The notes below the pieces were generated by a model that did not search any database, was not told the origin of the DNA, and was given only the letters and a program-made list of their open reading frames with translations. The translations under genes and the position numbers were made by a program. A stretch of DNA of 64,000 bases, taken from positions 1,178,001 to 1,242,000 of the forward strand of contig NZ_JADIIO010000001.1 of the NCBI RefSeq assembly GCF_015594545.1, written 5' to 3'. Of the stretch, positions 20,146-30,375 are shown piece by piece. This stretch comes from Staphylococcus durrellii (GTDB lineage: Bacteria > Bacillota > Bacilli > Staphylococcales > Staphylococcaceae). The stretch's first letter is position 1; each line of letters opens with the position of its first letter.

Positions 20146-20170
20146 CACAGAGCTAGAAAATAAATACAAT
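20142..20170 (+). promoter_or_regulatory. Sigma-A promoter of the alaS T-box leader
   Basis: Consensus TTGACA (20142-20147), 17-base spacer, TACAAT (20165-20170). The recD2 stop codon lies within the -35 hexamer. Predicted start near 20177. Confidence 0.85.
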
Positions 20171-20176
20171 GAATTT

Positions 20177-20397
20177 AAAGTTTACAATGAAGATGAGTAA
20201 ATAACTTGGGACGATTAGAGATGTACTGGTTGGTGAAAAGTGCAGCGCAAGTTATTGAACGCTACTTCGAATCATTATTAATAACGACTTTATTGAGTGA
20301 TAAACAAGTTAAGTGCTCTAAATGCTAACGTTACTGTTTATAACTAGGGTGGTACCGCGAATTGTTCGTCCCTTATATAGAGGATGAACTTTTTTTG
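20177..20397 (+). promoter_or_regulatory. T-box riboswitch controlling alaS
   Basis: Canonical T-box sequence AGGGTGGTACCGCG at 20346-20359, then a terminator with GTTCGTCC/GGATGAAC arms (20364-20389) and a T-run. A GCT alanine triplet at 20261-20263, in the context TTGAACGCTACTT, is the probable specifier. The order promoter, specifier region, T-box, terminator, alaS is complete. Confidence 0.93.
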
Positions 20398-20447
20398 TGC
20401 GCAAAATTAATTTTTAATAATGTATGTATTAAATTGGAGGATTGTTT

Positions 20448-23078
20448 ATGAAAAAATTAAAAGCGAGTGAAATTAGACAAGGGTTTATTGATTTCTTTGT
20501 AGAAAAGGGACACATGGTTGAACCTTCTGCCCCATTAGTACCTATTGATGACGATTCATTATTATGGATTAACTCAGGTGTAGCCACTTTAAAAAAATAT
20601 TTCGATGGACGAGAAACACCAAAAAAACCTAGAATTGTGAACTCACAAAAAGCCATTCGTACAAATGATATCGAAAATGTTGGTTTTACAGCTCGTCATC
20701 ATACATTTTTTGAAATGTTAGGTAACTTTTCAATCGGTGACTATTTTAAAAAAGAAGCAATAGAATATGCTTGGGAATTTTTAACTAGCGATAAATGGAT
20801 GGGCATGGATCCAAGTAAATTATACGTCACAATCCACCCTGAAGATGCTGAAGCTTATAAATTATGGCATGAGGATATTGGTCTCGAAGAAAGTCGTATT
20901 ATTCGTATAGAAGGTAATTTTTGGGATATTGGTGAAGGCCCTTCAGGTCCTAATACTGAAATATTCTATGATCGTGGTGATGAATATGGTCACGATGACC
21001 CAGCAGAAGAAATGTATCCTGGCGGTGAAAACGAACGTTATTTAGAAGTATGGAACTTAGTATTTAGTGAATTTAACCATAATAAGGATCATACTTATAC
21101 GCCACTTCCTAATAAAAATATTGATACGGGCATGGGTCTTGAAAGAATGGCATCAGTGGCGCAAGATGTACGTACGAACTATGAAACAGATTTATTTATG
21201 CCAATTATTGAAGAAGTTGAAAAAATTTCTGGTAAGAAATATTTAACTAATAATGAATACGATGTCGCGTTTAAAGTTATATCAGATCATATTAGAACAA
21301 TTTCATTTGCTATTGCTGATGGCGCATTACCTGCTAATGAAGGCCGTGGTTATGTTTTACGTAGATTACTACGAAGAGCCGTACGTTTCAGTCAATCATT
21401 AGATATTAATGAGCCCTTCTTATACAAATTAGTAAATATTGTTGCTGAAATTATGGAACCGTACTATCCAAACGTAAAAGAGAAAGCGCAATTTATTCAA
21501 CGTGTAATTAAATCCGAAGAAGATAGATTCCACGAAACTTTACAAGAAGGTTTATCAATCTTAAGTACGCTTGTGAAAAAAGCTAAAGATGGCGACAAAA
21601 CGATTAATGGTGAAGATGCATTCAAACTATACGATACTTATGGCTTTCCAATTGAGTTAACTGAAGAATTTGCTCAACAAGAAGGACTGTCAATAGATAT
21701 GGAAACTTTTGGTGTGGAAATGCAAAAACAAAGAGATCGTGCGCGTCAAGCACGTCAAAGTGGACAATCTATGCAAATCCAAAGTGATGTTTTAAAACAA
21801 ATTAATACTGACAGCACGTTTGTTGGCTATGAACGAATGACAGCTAATTCTACAATAACTGACATTATTAAAAATGGCGAACTCGTTAATACAGTTGAAG
21901 CTGGTGATGAAATTAGTCTTATATTAAAAGAAACACCTTTCTATGCTGTTAGTGGTGGACAAGTTGCCGATAAAGGTACGATAAGTAATGATAGTTTTGA
22001 AATTTATGTAGAAGAAGTAACTAAAGCACCAAACGGTCAAAACTTACACACAGGAAAAGTACAATTTGGTAGAGTGACTACTGGAGCTGAAGTTACTGCT
22101 GAAGTAAATCACAACGAACGTCAATCCATTAAGAAAAATCACAGTGCAACGCACCTATTACATGCAGCATTAAAAGAAATTTTAGGCGATCATGTTAATC
22201 AAGCAGGTTCATTAGTAGAACCAGATAGATTACGTTTTGACTTTTCACATTTCGGTCCACTATCTGAAGAAGAAATCGAAATTGTTGAACGTCGAGTAAA
22301 TGAAGAAATTTGGAACAATATTTCAGTTTCTATTAAAGAAATGCCAATTGACGAAGCTAAAAAAATGGGCGCTATGGCATTATTTGGTGAAAAATACAGT
22401 GATATGGTAAGAGTTGTTGATATGGCACCGTTCTCAATAGAATTATGTGGTGGTATACACGTAAACAATACATCAGAAATTGGATTATTTAAAATTGTAA
22501 GTGAATCAGGTACAGGTGCTGGTGTACGTAGAATTGAAGCATTAACTGGTAAATCAGCATTACTATACTTAGAATCAATTCAAAATCATTTCAAACAATT
22601 GAAAAAACAAATTAAAGTAAAAGATGATGATCAAGTTTTAGATAAAGTCGTACAAATGCAAAATGATGAGAAATCACTACACAGACAGCTAGAACAACGT
22701 AGTAAAGAAATTACGGCATTGAAAATGGGAGACATTAAGGATCAAGTTGAAGTAATTAATGGTTTAAACGTATTAGCCACTGAGGTAGAAGTAGATAACG
22801 CTAATGCAATCCGCGAAACGATGGATGATTTCAAATCAAAATTACAAGATACTGTTATTATTTTAGTGAGCAAGGTGGGCGATAAAGTATCACTTATCGC
22901 TACGGTACCAAAATCATTAACTGATAAAGTAAAAGCTGGAAATATTATTAAAGAAATGGCCCCAGTAGTTGGTGGTAAAGGTGGCGGCCGTCCTGATATG
23001 GCTCAAGGTGGCGGCACACAACCTGAGAATATCACAGAATCATTACGTTTTATTAAAAATTACATTAAATCACTGTAA
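20448..23078 (+). CDS. alaS: Alanyl-tRNA synthetase
   Basis: Class II synthetase charging tRNA-Ala with internal editing of Ser and Gly. The 876 residues comprise the catalytic domain (1-~240, with [13 protein letters not shown]), tRNA-recognition domain, an editing domain with the HSATH zinc motif near 569 and CGGIH near 668, and the C-terminal C-Ala domain ending in a Gly-rich [15 protein letters not shown] segment. ATG 20448 is preferred to an in-frame TTG six bases upstream: TGGAGG lies seven bases before the ATG and the usual N-terminus [10 protein letters not shown] results. Confidence 0.97.
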   Translation: MKKLKASEIRQGFIDFFVEKGHMVEPSAPLVPIDDDSLLWINSGVATLKKYFDGRETPKKPRIVNSQKAIRTNDIENVGFTARHHTFFEMLGNFSIGDYFKKEAIEYAWEFLTSDKWMGMDPSKLYVTIHPEDAEAYKLWHEDIGLEESRIIRIEGNFWDIGEGPSGPNTEIFYDRGDEYGHDDPAEEMYPGGENERYLEVWNLVFSEFNHNKDHTYTPLPNKNIDTGMGLERMASVAQDVRTNYETDLFMPIIEEVEKISGKKYLTNNEYDVAFKVISDHIRTISFAIADGALPANEGRGYVLRRLLRRAVRFSQSLDINEPFLYKLVNIVAEIMEPYYPNVKEKAQFIQRVIKSEEDRFHETLQEGLSILSTLVKKAKDGDKTINGEDAFKLYDTYGFPIELTEEFAQQEGLSIDMETFGVEMQKQRDRARQARQSGQSMQIQSDVLKQINTDSTFVGYERMTANSTITDIIKNGELVNTVEAGDEISLILKETPFYAVSGGQVADKGTISNDSFEIYVEEVTKAPNGQNLHTGKVQFGRVTTGAEVTAEVNHNERQSIKKNHSATHLLHAALKEILGDHVNQAGSLVEPDRLRFDFSHFGPLSEEEIEIVERRVNEEIWNNISVSIKEMPIDEAKKMGAMALFGEKYSDMVRVVDMAPFSIELCGGIHVNNTSEIGLFKIVSESGTGAGVRRIEALTGKSALLYLESIQNHFKQLKKQIKVKDDDQVLDKVVQMQNDEKSLHRQLEQRSKEITALKMGDIKDQVEVINGLNVLATEVEVDNANAIRETMDDFKSKLQDTVIILVSKVGDKVSLIATVPKSLTDKVKAGNIIKEMAPVVGGKGGGRPDMAQGGGTQPENITESLRFIKNYIKSL

Positions 23079-23143
23079 CTGGAAGATAGAGTGAGTTAAA
23101 ATAGTGTTGTATAATTTTTACTATATTTGAAGGAGTGTTGGAC

Positions 23144-23407
23144 GTGGAAAACTTAGATAAAACGATGAAATTTAGTTACGATGAAATTCCTAAAAAAGAT
23201 GTTAGAACAATATTATTGAATGTTTATAATACTTTAGAAGAACGTGGCTATAACCCAGTTAATCAAATTGTAGGCTACCTACTATCTGGTGACCCTGCAT
23301 ATATACCAAGACATAATGACGCAAGAAATCAAATTAGACATATAGATAGAGATGACATTATGGAAGAATTAGTGTCAAATTATCTTCATGATAGTAAGAA
23401 AGAATAA
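23144..23407 (+). CDS. IreB-family regulatory phosphoprotein (UPF0297/YrzL)
   Basis: An 87-residue protein with the family signature [20 protein letters not shown]. In Enterococcus, IreB is phosphorylated by the kinase IreK and influences cephalosporin resistance; in staphylococci the role is less clear, with PknB/Stk1 a possible counterpart (inference). The start is taken as GTG 23144, eight bases from AAGGAG; upstream GTG 23135 and TTG 23138 overlap that site. It forms a tight trio with ruvX and the DUF1292 gene, as in B. subtilis. Confidence 0.9.
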   Translation: MENLDKTMKFSYDEIPKKDVRTILLNVYNTLEERGYNPVNQIVGYLLSGDPAYIPRHNDARNQIRHIDRDDIMEELVSNYLHDSKKE

Positions 23408-23409
23408 AT

Positions 23410-23838
23410 ATGTTAACTAATAAAATATTAGGTCTTGATGTAGGAAGTAAAACTGTCGGTATCGCTATAAGTGATTTAATGGGTTGGACTGCGCAAGGCC
23501 TAGACACACTCCGAATAAATGAAAACGAAAATGAGCTTGGTATTGATAAGCTTGTCCAAATAGTAAAAAAAGAAAATGTTGGTACAGTTGTAATCGGATT
23601 ACCAAAAAATATGAATAATTCTATTGGCTTTCGAGGGGAAGCTTCGTTACAATACAAAGAACAGCTTCTTGAAGCATTACCTTCACTTGAAATAATTATG
23701 TGGGATGAACGTCTTAGCACAATGGCTGCAGAACGTTCCTTACTCGAAGCTGATGTATCTAGACAAAAAAGAAAAAAAGTTATAGACAAGATGGCCGCAG
23801 TTTTCATCTTGCAAGGTTACTTGGATTCAATTCAATAA
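23410..23838 (+). CDS. ruvX: Holliday-junction resolvase-like pre-16S rRNA nuclease YqgF/RuvX
   Basis: RNase H-fold protein of 142 residues with [16 protein letters not shown] at the start (first acidic residue), GLPKNM in the middle and WDERLST near 97, the YqgF signature. The family processes 16S rRNA ends and has been linked to recombination. The start ATG lies two bases after the previous stop without a strong site, implying translational coupling. Confidence 0.92.
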   Translation: MLTNKILGLDVGSKTVGIAISDLMGWTAQGLDTLRINENENELGIDKLVQIVKKENVGTVVIGLPKNMNNSIGFRGEASLQYKEQLLEALPSLEIIMWDERLSTMAAERSLLEADVSRQKRKKVIDKMAAVFILQGYLDSIQ

Positions 23839-23854
23839 AAAGGAGAAATTTACG

Positions 23855-24187
23855 ATGACAGAACATAACAATGCAGAGTTACAAATTAATAATGAGGAAG
23901 AGTTATTAACTCTTTATGACGAAGAAGGAAATGAAGTTCTTTATCGCAAAGTTTTAGAATTCTATCATCCTGAATTTAAAAAAGAATATGTCATCTTAGC
24001 CGAAGAAGGTGCAGAAGCTGATGACGATGATTTAGTTGAATTAGTCCCAATGATTAATGACCCAGACGAAAACGGTGAAGGTGGTAAGTTCTTACCAGTT
24101 GAAACTGATGAAGAATGGGATATGATTGAGGAAGTAGTTAATACTGAAATGGACGATGAACACGATCACGACCATGATCATGAATAA
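23855..24187 (+). CDS. DUF1292 protein (UPF0473/YrzB) with His/Asp-rich tail
   Basis: A very acidic 110-residue protein of unknown function, always linked to ireB-like and ruvX genes in Firmicutes. The core [17 protein letters not shown] is characteristic. The C-terminus is unusual: the final ten residues EHDHDHDHE alternate His and Asp, a potential metal-binding tail. AAAGGAG precedes the ATG. A clear terminator follows. Confidence 0.9.
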   Translation: MTEHNNAELQINNEEELLTLYDEEGNEVLYRKVLEFYHPEFKKEYVILAEEGAEADDDDLVELVPMINDPDENGEGGKFLPVETDEEWDMIEEVVNTEMDDEHDHDHDHE

Positions 24188-24198
24188 TTAACGCTTTA

Positions 24199-24243
24199 AA
24201 GAATAAATTCTATTTTTACATAATAGAATTTATTCTTTTTTTA
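24199..24243 (+). terminator. Rho-independent terminator after the ireB-ruvX-DUF1292 operon
   Basis: Arms AGAATAAATTCTAT and ATAGAATTTATTCT around an eight-base loop, followed by eight T. Beyond it, bases 24244-24467 are AT-rich and must hold the trmR promoter, which I cannot place confidently. Confidence 0.85.
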
Positions 24244-24467
24244 TAATTAACCGCATCTATCAATTTTTTTGTTTAAACATTAAAATAGAAATACTATTAA
24301 AGTCTATTCAATCTTATCTTTCTTATTAAAATATGATAGAATATTTAAAGTTAATTTATATTTATCACTGATTCATCAAAACTATAAAACATGCCTAACA
24401 TCTTAATTAGTTATAATATTAAAATCGTTATTCAAATGTTTTAAGTTAATATAAAGGAAGTTACAAT

Positions 24468-25103
24468 TTGGAAAAAAATCAAACTTATTTATTAAATTTG
24501 CTCAACCATAATTCAATTAATATTGAGAATTTAAGGACGTTTGCAGAAAAAAATAGTGTGCCAATCGTTGATCGAATGACACTTGAGATGATTAAACAAA
24601 TAATTAGAATACATAAGCCTACTAAAATCTTAGAAATAGGTACTGCTATTGGTTATAGTTCGATGCAATTTGCTTCTATTGATCCTCAAATTCAAGTAAC
24701 CACAATTGAAAGAAACGAACGCATGCAACAACAAGCTATCCAAAACTTTGAACATTATAACTTTCAAAAGCAAATTCATTTAATTAAAGGTGATGCACTA
24801 GAGCAATTCGCAGCTGTTGAAAATCAATCATTTGATATGATTTTTATCGATGCTGCTAAAGCGCAAACTCAGAAATTTTTTGAGTTATACACACCATTGT
24901 TAAAAAACCATGGTGTCGTAATTACAGACAATATCTTATATCATGATTTTGTAGCTGATATTGACGTAGTTAGAAATCGAAACGTTAGACAAATGGTTAA
25001 AAAAATACAAAAATATAATGAATGGTTAATTAACAATGAAGCATTTACTACAAATTTTTTAAATATTGATGATGGCTTAGCTATTTCAATTAAAGGAGAG
25101 TAA
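24468..25103 (+). CDS. trmR: tRNA 5-hydroxyuridine methyltransferase (YrrM family)
   Basis: SAM-dependent O-methyltransferase of 211 residues with ILEIGTAIGYSSMQF near 55-69 (motif I) and FIDAAKAQ near 126 (metal/SAM motif). Generic annotation would be O-methyltransferase, but directly following genes are the two U32 proteins that make 5-hydroxyuridine. In B. subtilis the homologous trio YrrM-YrrN-YrrO makes mo5U34, with YrrM (TrmR) adding the methyl group. Start TTG 24468, preceded by AAAGGAAG. Confidence 0.85.
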   Translation: MEKNQTYLLNLLNHNSINIENLRTFAEKNSVPIVDRMTLEMIKQIIRIHKPTKILEIGTAIGYSSMQFASIDPQIQVTTIERNERMQQQAIQNFEHYNFQKQIHLIKGDALEQFAAVENQSFDMIFIDAAKAQTQKFFELYTPLLKNHGVVITDNILYHDFVADIDVVRNRNVRQMVKKIQKYNEWLINNEAFTTNFLNIDDGLAISIKGE

Positions 25104-25105
25104 GT

Positions 25106-26029
25106 ATGACTGAATTATTAGTTACACCCAAGTCCGTCTCACATATAGCAACTTTAATAGAAAAAGGTGCAGACGCTTTTGTCATCGGTGAACAAAAATT
25201 TGGCTTGAGACTTGCTGGCGAATTTGATCGATCTTCTTTGAAAGAAGCAGTCGAATTAATACATAGCCATGATAAAAAAGTTTACGTAGCAGTTAATGGT
25301 ATTTTTCATAATTATCATTTAAATGCGCTTGAGGACTATATTTCATTTTTACATGAATTGAAAGTAGATAGAATTATTTTTGGTGACCCTGCTGTAGTGA
25401 TGTACGTCAAACAACATAAAAAACCTATCCCTTTAAATTGGGATGCAGAAGCTTTAGTTACTAATTATTTCCAATGTAATTACTGGGGCGACAAAGGTGC
25501 TAAAAGGGCAGTGTTGGCTCGAGAATTAAGTTTAGATGAAATATTAAACATTAAGCAAGCCGTTAATGTGGAACTTGAAGTACAGGTACATGGTATGACT
25601 TGTATGTTTCAGTCCAAACGTATGTTGTTAGGTAATTACTATACATTCCAACAACGTCAAATGAAAATAGAACGTAACGTTATGTCTAACCAATTGCTAC
25701 TATATGATGAAGAACGTAATAATCAATATCCAGTATTTGAAGATTACAATGGAACCCATATTATGTCGCCAAATGATATCTGTTTAATAGAGGAATTAGA
25801 GGCATTATTAGAAGCAGGTATAGATACTTTTAAAATAGACGGCATTTTACAATCAGAAGAATATATTAATGTTTGTACAGAACAGTATAGAGAAGCCATT
25901 GATTTATTTAATGAAGATCCAGAATCCTACGAGGATGAGAAATTTATGCTCGTAGATCCAATAGAAGCAATCCAACCCGAGCATCGTCCATTCGATGAAG
26001 GATTTTTATTCAAACAAACTGTATATTAA
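25106..26029 (+). CDS. trhP1: U32-family tRNA hydroxylation protein TrhP1 (YrrN-like)
   Basis: 307-residue peptidase-U32-like protein, the smaller of a tandem pair. The family core VELEVQVHGMTCMFQSKR is seen near 154-171, but the SGRC cysteine of the larger paralogue is replaced here by SKRM. In B. subtilis both proteins contribute to prephenate-dependent 5-hydroxylation of wobble U34; despite the family name, protease activity is not expected. It starts two bases after trmR. Confidence 0.86.
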   Translation: MTELLVTPKSVSHIATLIEKGADAFVIGEQKFGLRLAGEFDRSSLKEAVELIHSHDKKVYVAVNGIFHNYHLNALEDYISFLHELKVDRIIFGDPAVVMYVKQHKKPIPLNWDAEALVTNYFQCNYWGDKGAKRAVLARELSLDEILNIKQAVNVELEVQVHGMTCMFQSKRMLLGNYYTFQQRQMKIERNVMSNQLLLYDEERNNQYPVFEDYNGTHIMSPNDICLIEELEALLEAGIDTFKIDGILQSEEYINVCTEQYREAIDLFNEDPESYEDEKFMLVDPIEAIQPEHRPFDEGFLFKQTVY

Positions 26030-26044
26030 AGGAGGCATAGATCA

Positions 26045-27316
26045 TTGAAAATATTAGAAAAGGCAAATACTTCAGTGACTCCTAAAATTAAAAAACCTGA
26101 ATTGCTTGCACCGGCAGGAAATTTAGAAAAGTTAAAAATAGCCGTACATTATGGTGCAGATGCTGTCTTTTTAGGTGGACAAGCATATGGTTTGAGATCT
26201 AATGCTGGTAATTTTACTATGGCTGAAATTGAAGAGGGCGTTAATTTTGCTCGTAAATACGGTGCGAAAATATATATCACAACTAATATTATTGCTCATG
26301 ACGAAAACATAGAAGGTTTAGACCAATATTTACAAGACCTTGAAGCAACAGGTGTAACAGGAATTATCGTAGCAGATCCTTTAATTATAGAAACTTGTAA
26401 AAAAGTGGCACCTTCGCTAGAAATTCATTTATCAACACAACAATCACTATCAAATTATAAAGCCGTTGAATTTTGGAAAGAAGAAGGTTTAGATCGTGTA
26501 GTTCTAGCTCGAGAAACTGGCGCTATGGAAATGCAAGAAATGAAAGAAAAAGTCGATATTGAGATAGAAGCTTTTATCCATGGTGCAATGTGTATAGCAT
26601 ACTCTGGTAGATGTACGTTAAGTAATCACATGACGGCTCGTGATTCAAACCGTGGTGGTTGTTGTCAAAGTTGCCGTTGGGATTACGATTTATTAGCTGT
26701 AGATGACGATGGAGAGTTAGATTTAGTATATAGTGAAGATGATGTAACGCCATTTGCAATGAGTCCGAAAGATTTGAAATTGATAGAATCCATACCCAAT
26801 ATGATGGATATTGGCATCGATTCTCTTAAAATTGAAGGTAGAATGAAATCAATACATTACATTGCTACAGTCGTTTCGGTATATCGAAAAGTAATCGATG
26901 CATATGCTGCCGACCCGGATAACTTTACAATTAATCCAAATTGGTTGATTGAATTAAACAAATGTGCAAATAGAGCAACAGCGCCGGCCTTTTTTGAAGG
27001 AACACCAGGTTATAAAGAACAGATGTTTGGTTCAGTAGGTGAAAAAAATCAATCAGCTTATGATTTTTGTGGATTGGTATTAGACTATGATGAAACTACA
27101 AAACTTGCTACTATTCAACAACGTAATAAATTTAAACCTGGAGAAGAAATTGAATTTTTCGGTCCAGAAATCGGTACATTTAAACAAGTGGTTGAGCATA
27201 TTTATGATGAAGAAGGTAATGAATTAGATGCAGCTCGTCATCCACTTCAAATTATTCAAATAAAAGTCGCAAAACCTCTTTATGCTAACAACATGATAAG
27301 AAAGGAAATTGGATAA
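26045..27316 (+). CDS. trhP2: U32-family tRNA 5-hydroxyuridine synthesis protein TrhP2 (YrrO-like)
   Basis: 423 residues with the U32 signature [16 protein letters not shown] at 175-190 and a CCQSC cluster at 206-210. With C183 and C190 this gives the conserved Cys set thought to bind an iron-sulfur cluster or metal. Together with TrhP1 it makes ho5U34, the substrate of TrmR. The start is TTG 26045, with AAAGGAGG upstream. Its stop overlaps the udk start (TAATG). Confidence 0.9.
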   Translation: MKILEKANTSVTPKIKKPELLAPAGNLEKLKIAVHYGADAVFLGGQAYGLRSNAGNFTMAEIEEGVNFARKYGAKIYITTNIIAHDENIEGLDQYLQDLEATGVTGIIVADPLIIETCKKVAPSLEIHLSTQQSLSNYKAVEFWKEEGLDRVVLARETGAMEMQEMKEKVDIEIEAFIHGAMCIAYSGRCTLSNHMTARDSNRGGCCQSCRWDYDLLAVDDDGELDLVYSEDDVTPFAMSPKDLKLIESIPNMMDIGIDSLKIEGRMKSIHYIATVVSVYRKVIDAYAADPDNFTINPNWLIELNKCANRATAPAFFEGTPGYKEQMFGSVGEKNQSAYDFCGLVLDYDETTKLATIQQRNKFKPGEEIEFFGPEIGTFKQVVEHIYDEEGNELDAARHPLQIIQIKVAKPLYANNMIRKEIG

Positions 27317-27939
27317 TGAAAAGTACGACCATAATAGGAATTGCTGGTGGCTCAGGCTCTGGGAAAACAACGGTTACTGATGAGATTATGAAAAACTTAG
27401 AAGGTCATAGTGTTGCACTTTTAGCTCAAGACTATTACTATAAAGACCAATCGCATTTATCTTTTGAAGAGCGATTAGAAACAAACTATGATCATCCATT
27501 TGCATTTGATAATGATTTATTAATAGCAAATTTGAATGATTTAAGAAATGACAAAGTTGTCGAAGTACCTACATATGATTATAAGAACCATACAAGAAGC
27601 GATGAAACGATTGCATTTGAACCAAAAGATGTTATTATCGTAGAAGGTATATTTGCACTGGAAAATAAAACATTAAGAGACTTAATGGACGTTAAAATAT
27701 ATGTTGACACAGATGCTGACTTAAGAATATTACGACGTTTACTACGTGACACAGAAGAACGTGGGCGTACGATGGAATCGGTAGTTAATCAATATCTAAA
27801 TGTAGTGCGACCAATGCACAATCAATTTATTGAACCAACTAAGAAGTATGCCGATATCATTATCCCAGAGGGTGGCAGTAATAAAGTCGCAATCGACATA
27901 ATGACAACTAAAATCCAGACATTAGTAAGCAAACAATAG
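27316..27939 (+). CDS. udk: Uridine kinase
   Basis: Phosphorylates uridine and cytidine to UMP and CMP in pyrimidine salvage. Walker A GGSGSGKT at 11-18, with the nucleoside-binding YDHPFAFD segment near 59-66. The 207-residue length is standard. Coupled to trhP2 by a one-base overlap and followed by greA after 28 bases, the same order as in B. subtilis. Confidence 0.97.
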   Translation: MKSTTIIGIAGGSGSGKTTVTDEIMKNLEGHSVALLAQDYYYKDQSHLSFEERLETNYDHPFAFDNDLLIANLNDLRNDKVVEVPTYDYKNHTRSDETIAFEPKDVIIVEGIFALENKTLRDLMDVKIYVDTDADLRILRRLLRDTEERGRTMESVVNQYLNVVRPMHNQFIEPTKKYADIIIPEGGSNKVAIDIMTTKIQTLVSKQ

Positions 27940-27967
27940 TAATTTTATAGTAAAGGAAGATGACATT

Positions 27968-28444
27968 ATGGAAAATCAAAAGCAATATCCAATGACTCAA
28001 GAAGGTTATGAGAAATTAGAACATGAACTAGAAGAGTTAAAAACTGTAAAACGACCAGAAGTTGTTGAAAAAATTAAAGTTGCTCGTTCATTTGGTGACT
28101 TATCTGAGAACTCAGAGTACGATGCTGCTAAAGATGAGCAAGGTTTTATCGAACAAGATATTCAGCGTATTGAAAATATGATTAGAAATGCCTTGATTAT
28201 CGAAGATACAGGCGATAACAATGTTGTACAAATTGGTAAAACTGTTACATTCGTTGAATTACCAGGAGAAGAAGAAGAAAGTTATCAAATTGTTGGTTCA
28301 GCTGAGGCTGACGCATTTAATGGGAAGATTTCAAACGAATCACCTATGGCTAAAAACCTTATTGGTAAAGGTTTAAACGATGAAGTTCGTGTACCTCTTC
28401 CAAATGGTGGAGAAATCAACGTAAAAATCGTTGATATTAAATAA
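27968..28444 (+). CDS. greA: Transcription elongation factor GreA
   Basis: Rescues backtracked RNA polymerase by stimulating transcript cleavage. 158 residues: N-terminal coiled coil (about 10-80) carrying the [12 protein letters not shown] segment with the acidic tip, and a C-terminal FKBP-like domain ending [11 protein letters not shown]. Preceded by AAAGGAAG and followed by a strong terminator, so it ends the trmR-trhP1-trhP2-udk-greA unit. Confidence 0.97.
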   Translation: MENQKQYPMTQEGYEKLEHELEELKTVKRPEVVEKIKVARSFGDLSENSEYDAAKDEQGFIEQDIQRIENMIRNALIIEDTGDNNVVQIGKTVTFVELPGEEEESYQIVGSAEADAFNGKISNESPMAKNLIGKGLNDEVRVPLPNGGEINVKIVDIK

Positions 28445-28455
28445 GCTATACTACT

Positions 28456-28493
28456 AAAAACCCCGATATCATAACAGATATACGGGGTTTTAA
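28456..28493 (+). terminator. Rho-independent terminator after greA
   Basis: AAAACCCCG and CGGGGTTTT arms (with ATAT/ATAT extension) around a short loop, T-rich after 28488. Lies 12 bases after the greA stop. Confidence 0.9.
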
Positions 28494-28603
28494 TTTTTAA
28501 GGTTGAAAAAAAAGATATACTAATTCATGAAAATTTGATAAATTTATTTTAATAAGGGTAAATATGAAAGATTGACTACGCATTTACTTTTAATTGAAAA
28601 ACA

Positions 28604-28618
28604 AATTATCTGATAATT
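28604..28618. repeat. Perfect inverted repeat upstream of pxpB
   Basis: AATTATC-T-GATAATT, 15 bases, lies 27 bases before the pxpB start in a 150-base gap containing no recognised sigma-A pair. It could be an operator for the 5-oxoprolinase operon, but in AT-rich DNA such repeats also arise by chance. Confidence 0.35.
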
Positions 28619-28644
28619 GAAACTATTCAAAGGGGAGTAATATT

Positions 28645-29379
28645 TTGGAAACCAAAATATTGAATGAACAAACAATCATTTATTATTTTGAGAATGAAAT
28701 TTATCAAACAACGTTTGATAAAGTACAACACATTGTTTCGTTTATCGAAGCACAGGAGTTATCTTCAATTTTAGAAGTAGTACCTTCATATCGTTCTGTA
28801 ATGATTAATATTGACACTACGATAGATGTACCTAAAAATGTGATCACGCAGTTGAATATTGAAGGGCTAGATTTAAATTCAATATCAAATGAAATTAAAC
28901 AAACACGTATTATTAATATCCCAGTTCTCTATGGTAATGAGCATGGCCCGGACCTAGAAGAAGTTGCGCAACATAATAATTTAAGTAAAGACGACGTAGT
29001 AAATATACATAGTTCTAATTCATATTTGATTTATCTACTTGGATTTATGCCAGGTTTTCCATTTTTAGGAGGCCTAAGCAAAAAAATACATACACCTAGG
29101 AGAAGTGAGCCTAGAACAAAAATACCAGCAGGGTCTGTAGGGATTGCTAACAATCAAACTGGACTTTATCCAAAGCAGTCACCAGGAGGTTGGCAAATTA
29201 TTGGTCAAACGCCGATTGATGTTTTTAATATCAACAGAGAACCAATGTGTCTGTATCAACCGGGTGATTACATAAAATTTTATAGTATTACACTTGAAGA
29301 ATTTGAAGATTTTAAAGTACAACAACAAAATAATATATTTGATTATGAAAGGTTGGTGACGATTGAAAATGGCAATTAA
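28645..29379 (+). CDS. pxpB: 5-oxoprolinase subunit PxpB (KipI family)
   Basis: Part of the PxpABC 5-oxoprolinase, which hydrolyses ATP to open 5-oxoproline (pyroglutamate) to glutamate. 244 residues with the family segment GFMPGFPFLGGL near 135-146 and the RTKIPAGSVGIAN region. Older names are KipI or allophanate hydrolase subunit 1. Start TTG 28645 after AAAGGGGAG. The end overlaps pxpC by 11 bases. Confidence 0.92.
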   Translation: METKILNEQTIIYYFENEIYQTTFDKVQHIVSFIEAQELSSILEVVPSYRSVMINIDTTIDVPKNVITQLNIEGLDLNSISNEIKQTRIINIPVLYGNEHGPDLEEVAQHNNLSKDDVVNIHSSNSYLIYLLGFMPGFPFLGGLSKKIHTPRRSEPRTKIPAGSVGIANNQTGLYPKQSPGGWQIIGQTPIDVFNINREPMCLYQPGDYIKFYSITLEEFEDFKVQQQNNIFDYERLVTIENGN

Positions 29380-30373
29380 AATAAAACAACCTGGATTATT
29401 CACTACTGTACAAGATGAAGGGCGTATTGGTTTTCAAAATTTAGGCTTTTCCATTGCAGGTGCATTAGATCAATATGCATTTAAAATTGGACAACAACTC
29501 ATTGGCAATAAAGGCCCTGCTTTAGAATGCACTATTATGGGTCCGACTATCGAGTTTAAAAATAATAACACATTCGTTATTACAGGAGCACCTTTTAATG
29601 CACAACTTAATGAAACATCAGTGCCACATCAGACCGTTTTGGAAGCTAATAAAGGAGACATTTTAAAATTAAATAATGTTATAGATGGTGCTAGATGTTA
29701 CATACTATTTGGTAAACCGTTAGATATACCAAAAGTAGCGAATAGTTATTCAACTCATACCCGTAGCCATATTGGAGGTTTCAAAGGGCGTACATTAAAA
29801 TCAGGTGATTACATAAATTGTATTGAAAATGAGTATTTTAACAATACATTAGGACATAGGTATAATGGTCAACTTGATTTAGATGAAGAATTAACCATTC
29901 ATATTGTAGAAGGCCCACAAATTGACGCTTTTTCAGCAGCTACGCAAAGTGAACTGACTTCAAATACTTTTACAATTTCTGATAGTTCCGATCGTATGGG
30001 GTATCGTTTAAAAGGGCCAACTGTTAGCCCAGAAAAATCTGCAGATATAATATCAGAGCCAGTTGCATTAGGAAGTGTTCAAGTGCCTAATGATGGTAAT
30101 CCAATAATTTTATTAAATGATAAACAAACAGTGGGTGGTTATACAAAAATTGCAAATGTTTGTCATGGTGATTTGAATGTTTTAGCACAATTGAAACCTG
30201 GAAATAAAATAAAATTCAAATGGATTACGATTGAAGAAGCTACAGATAAATTAATCAAACAACAGCAAGAATTTACAAAAACGTTAACAGCTATTACTGA
30301 AACACCACAGTTTGAAATTAGTGAAATGAGAAGTACTTCATCAAAAATAGCAAAATTATTAAAAGGGGAATAA
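29369..30373 (+). CDS. pxpC: 5-oxoprolinase subunit PxpC (KipA family)
   Basis: 334-residue partner of PxpB, starting MAIKIKQPGLFTTVQDEGR, the typical KipA/allophanate-hydrolase-2 opening, with SSDRMGYRLKGP near 209-220. ATG 29369 is preferred over TTG 29363 because GGTGA at 29355-29359 is nine bases before the ATG. Overlap with pxpB suggests coupled synthesis of the two subunits. Confidence 0.92.
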   Translation: MAIKIKQPGLFTTVQDEGRIGFQNLGFSIAGALDQYAFKIGQQLIGNKGPALECTIMGPTIEFKNNNTFVITGAPFNAQLNETSVPHQTVLEANKGDILKLNNVIDGARCYILFGKPLDIPKVANSYSTHTRSHIGGFKGRTLKSGDYINCIENEYFNNTLGHRYNGQLDLDEELTIHIVEGPQIDAFSAATQSELTSNTFTISDSSDRMGYRLKGPTVSPEKSADIISEPVALGSVQVPNDGNPIILLNDKQTVGGYTKIANVCHGDLNVLAQLKPGNKIKFKWITIEEATDKLIKQQQEFTKTLTAITETPQFEISEMRSTSSKIAKLLKGE

Positions 30374-30375
30374 CA

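Noticed and set aside
23358..23807. 149-codon minus-strand frame over ruvX
   Set aside because: Shadow of the ruvX coding strand; Ser/Phe/Ile-rich product without family resemblance.
24120..24187. Short GAT/CAC/CAT repeats as a tandem-repeat or CRISPR-like element
   Set aside because: It is the codon run for the His/Asp tail of the DUF1292 protein, too short and in frame.
25106..27316. Collagenase/peptidase U32 proteases
   Set aside because: Gene order with trmR and family knowledge point to tRNA hydroxylation; protease function is a historical label.
28645..30373. Allophanate hydrolase / sporulation kinase inhibitor KipI-KipA
   Set aside because: pxpA is present in the same cluster, which identifies the trio as 5-oxoprolinase; no urea carboxylase or Kin system is indicated.
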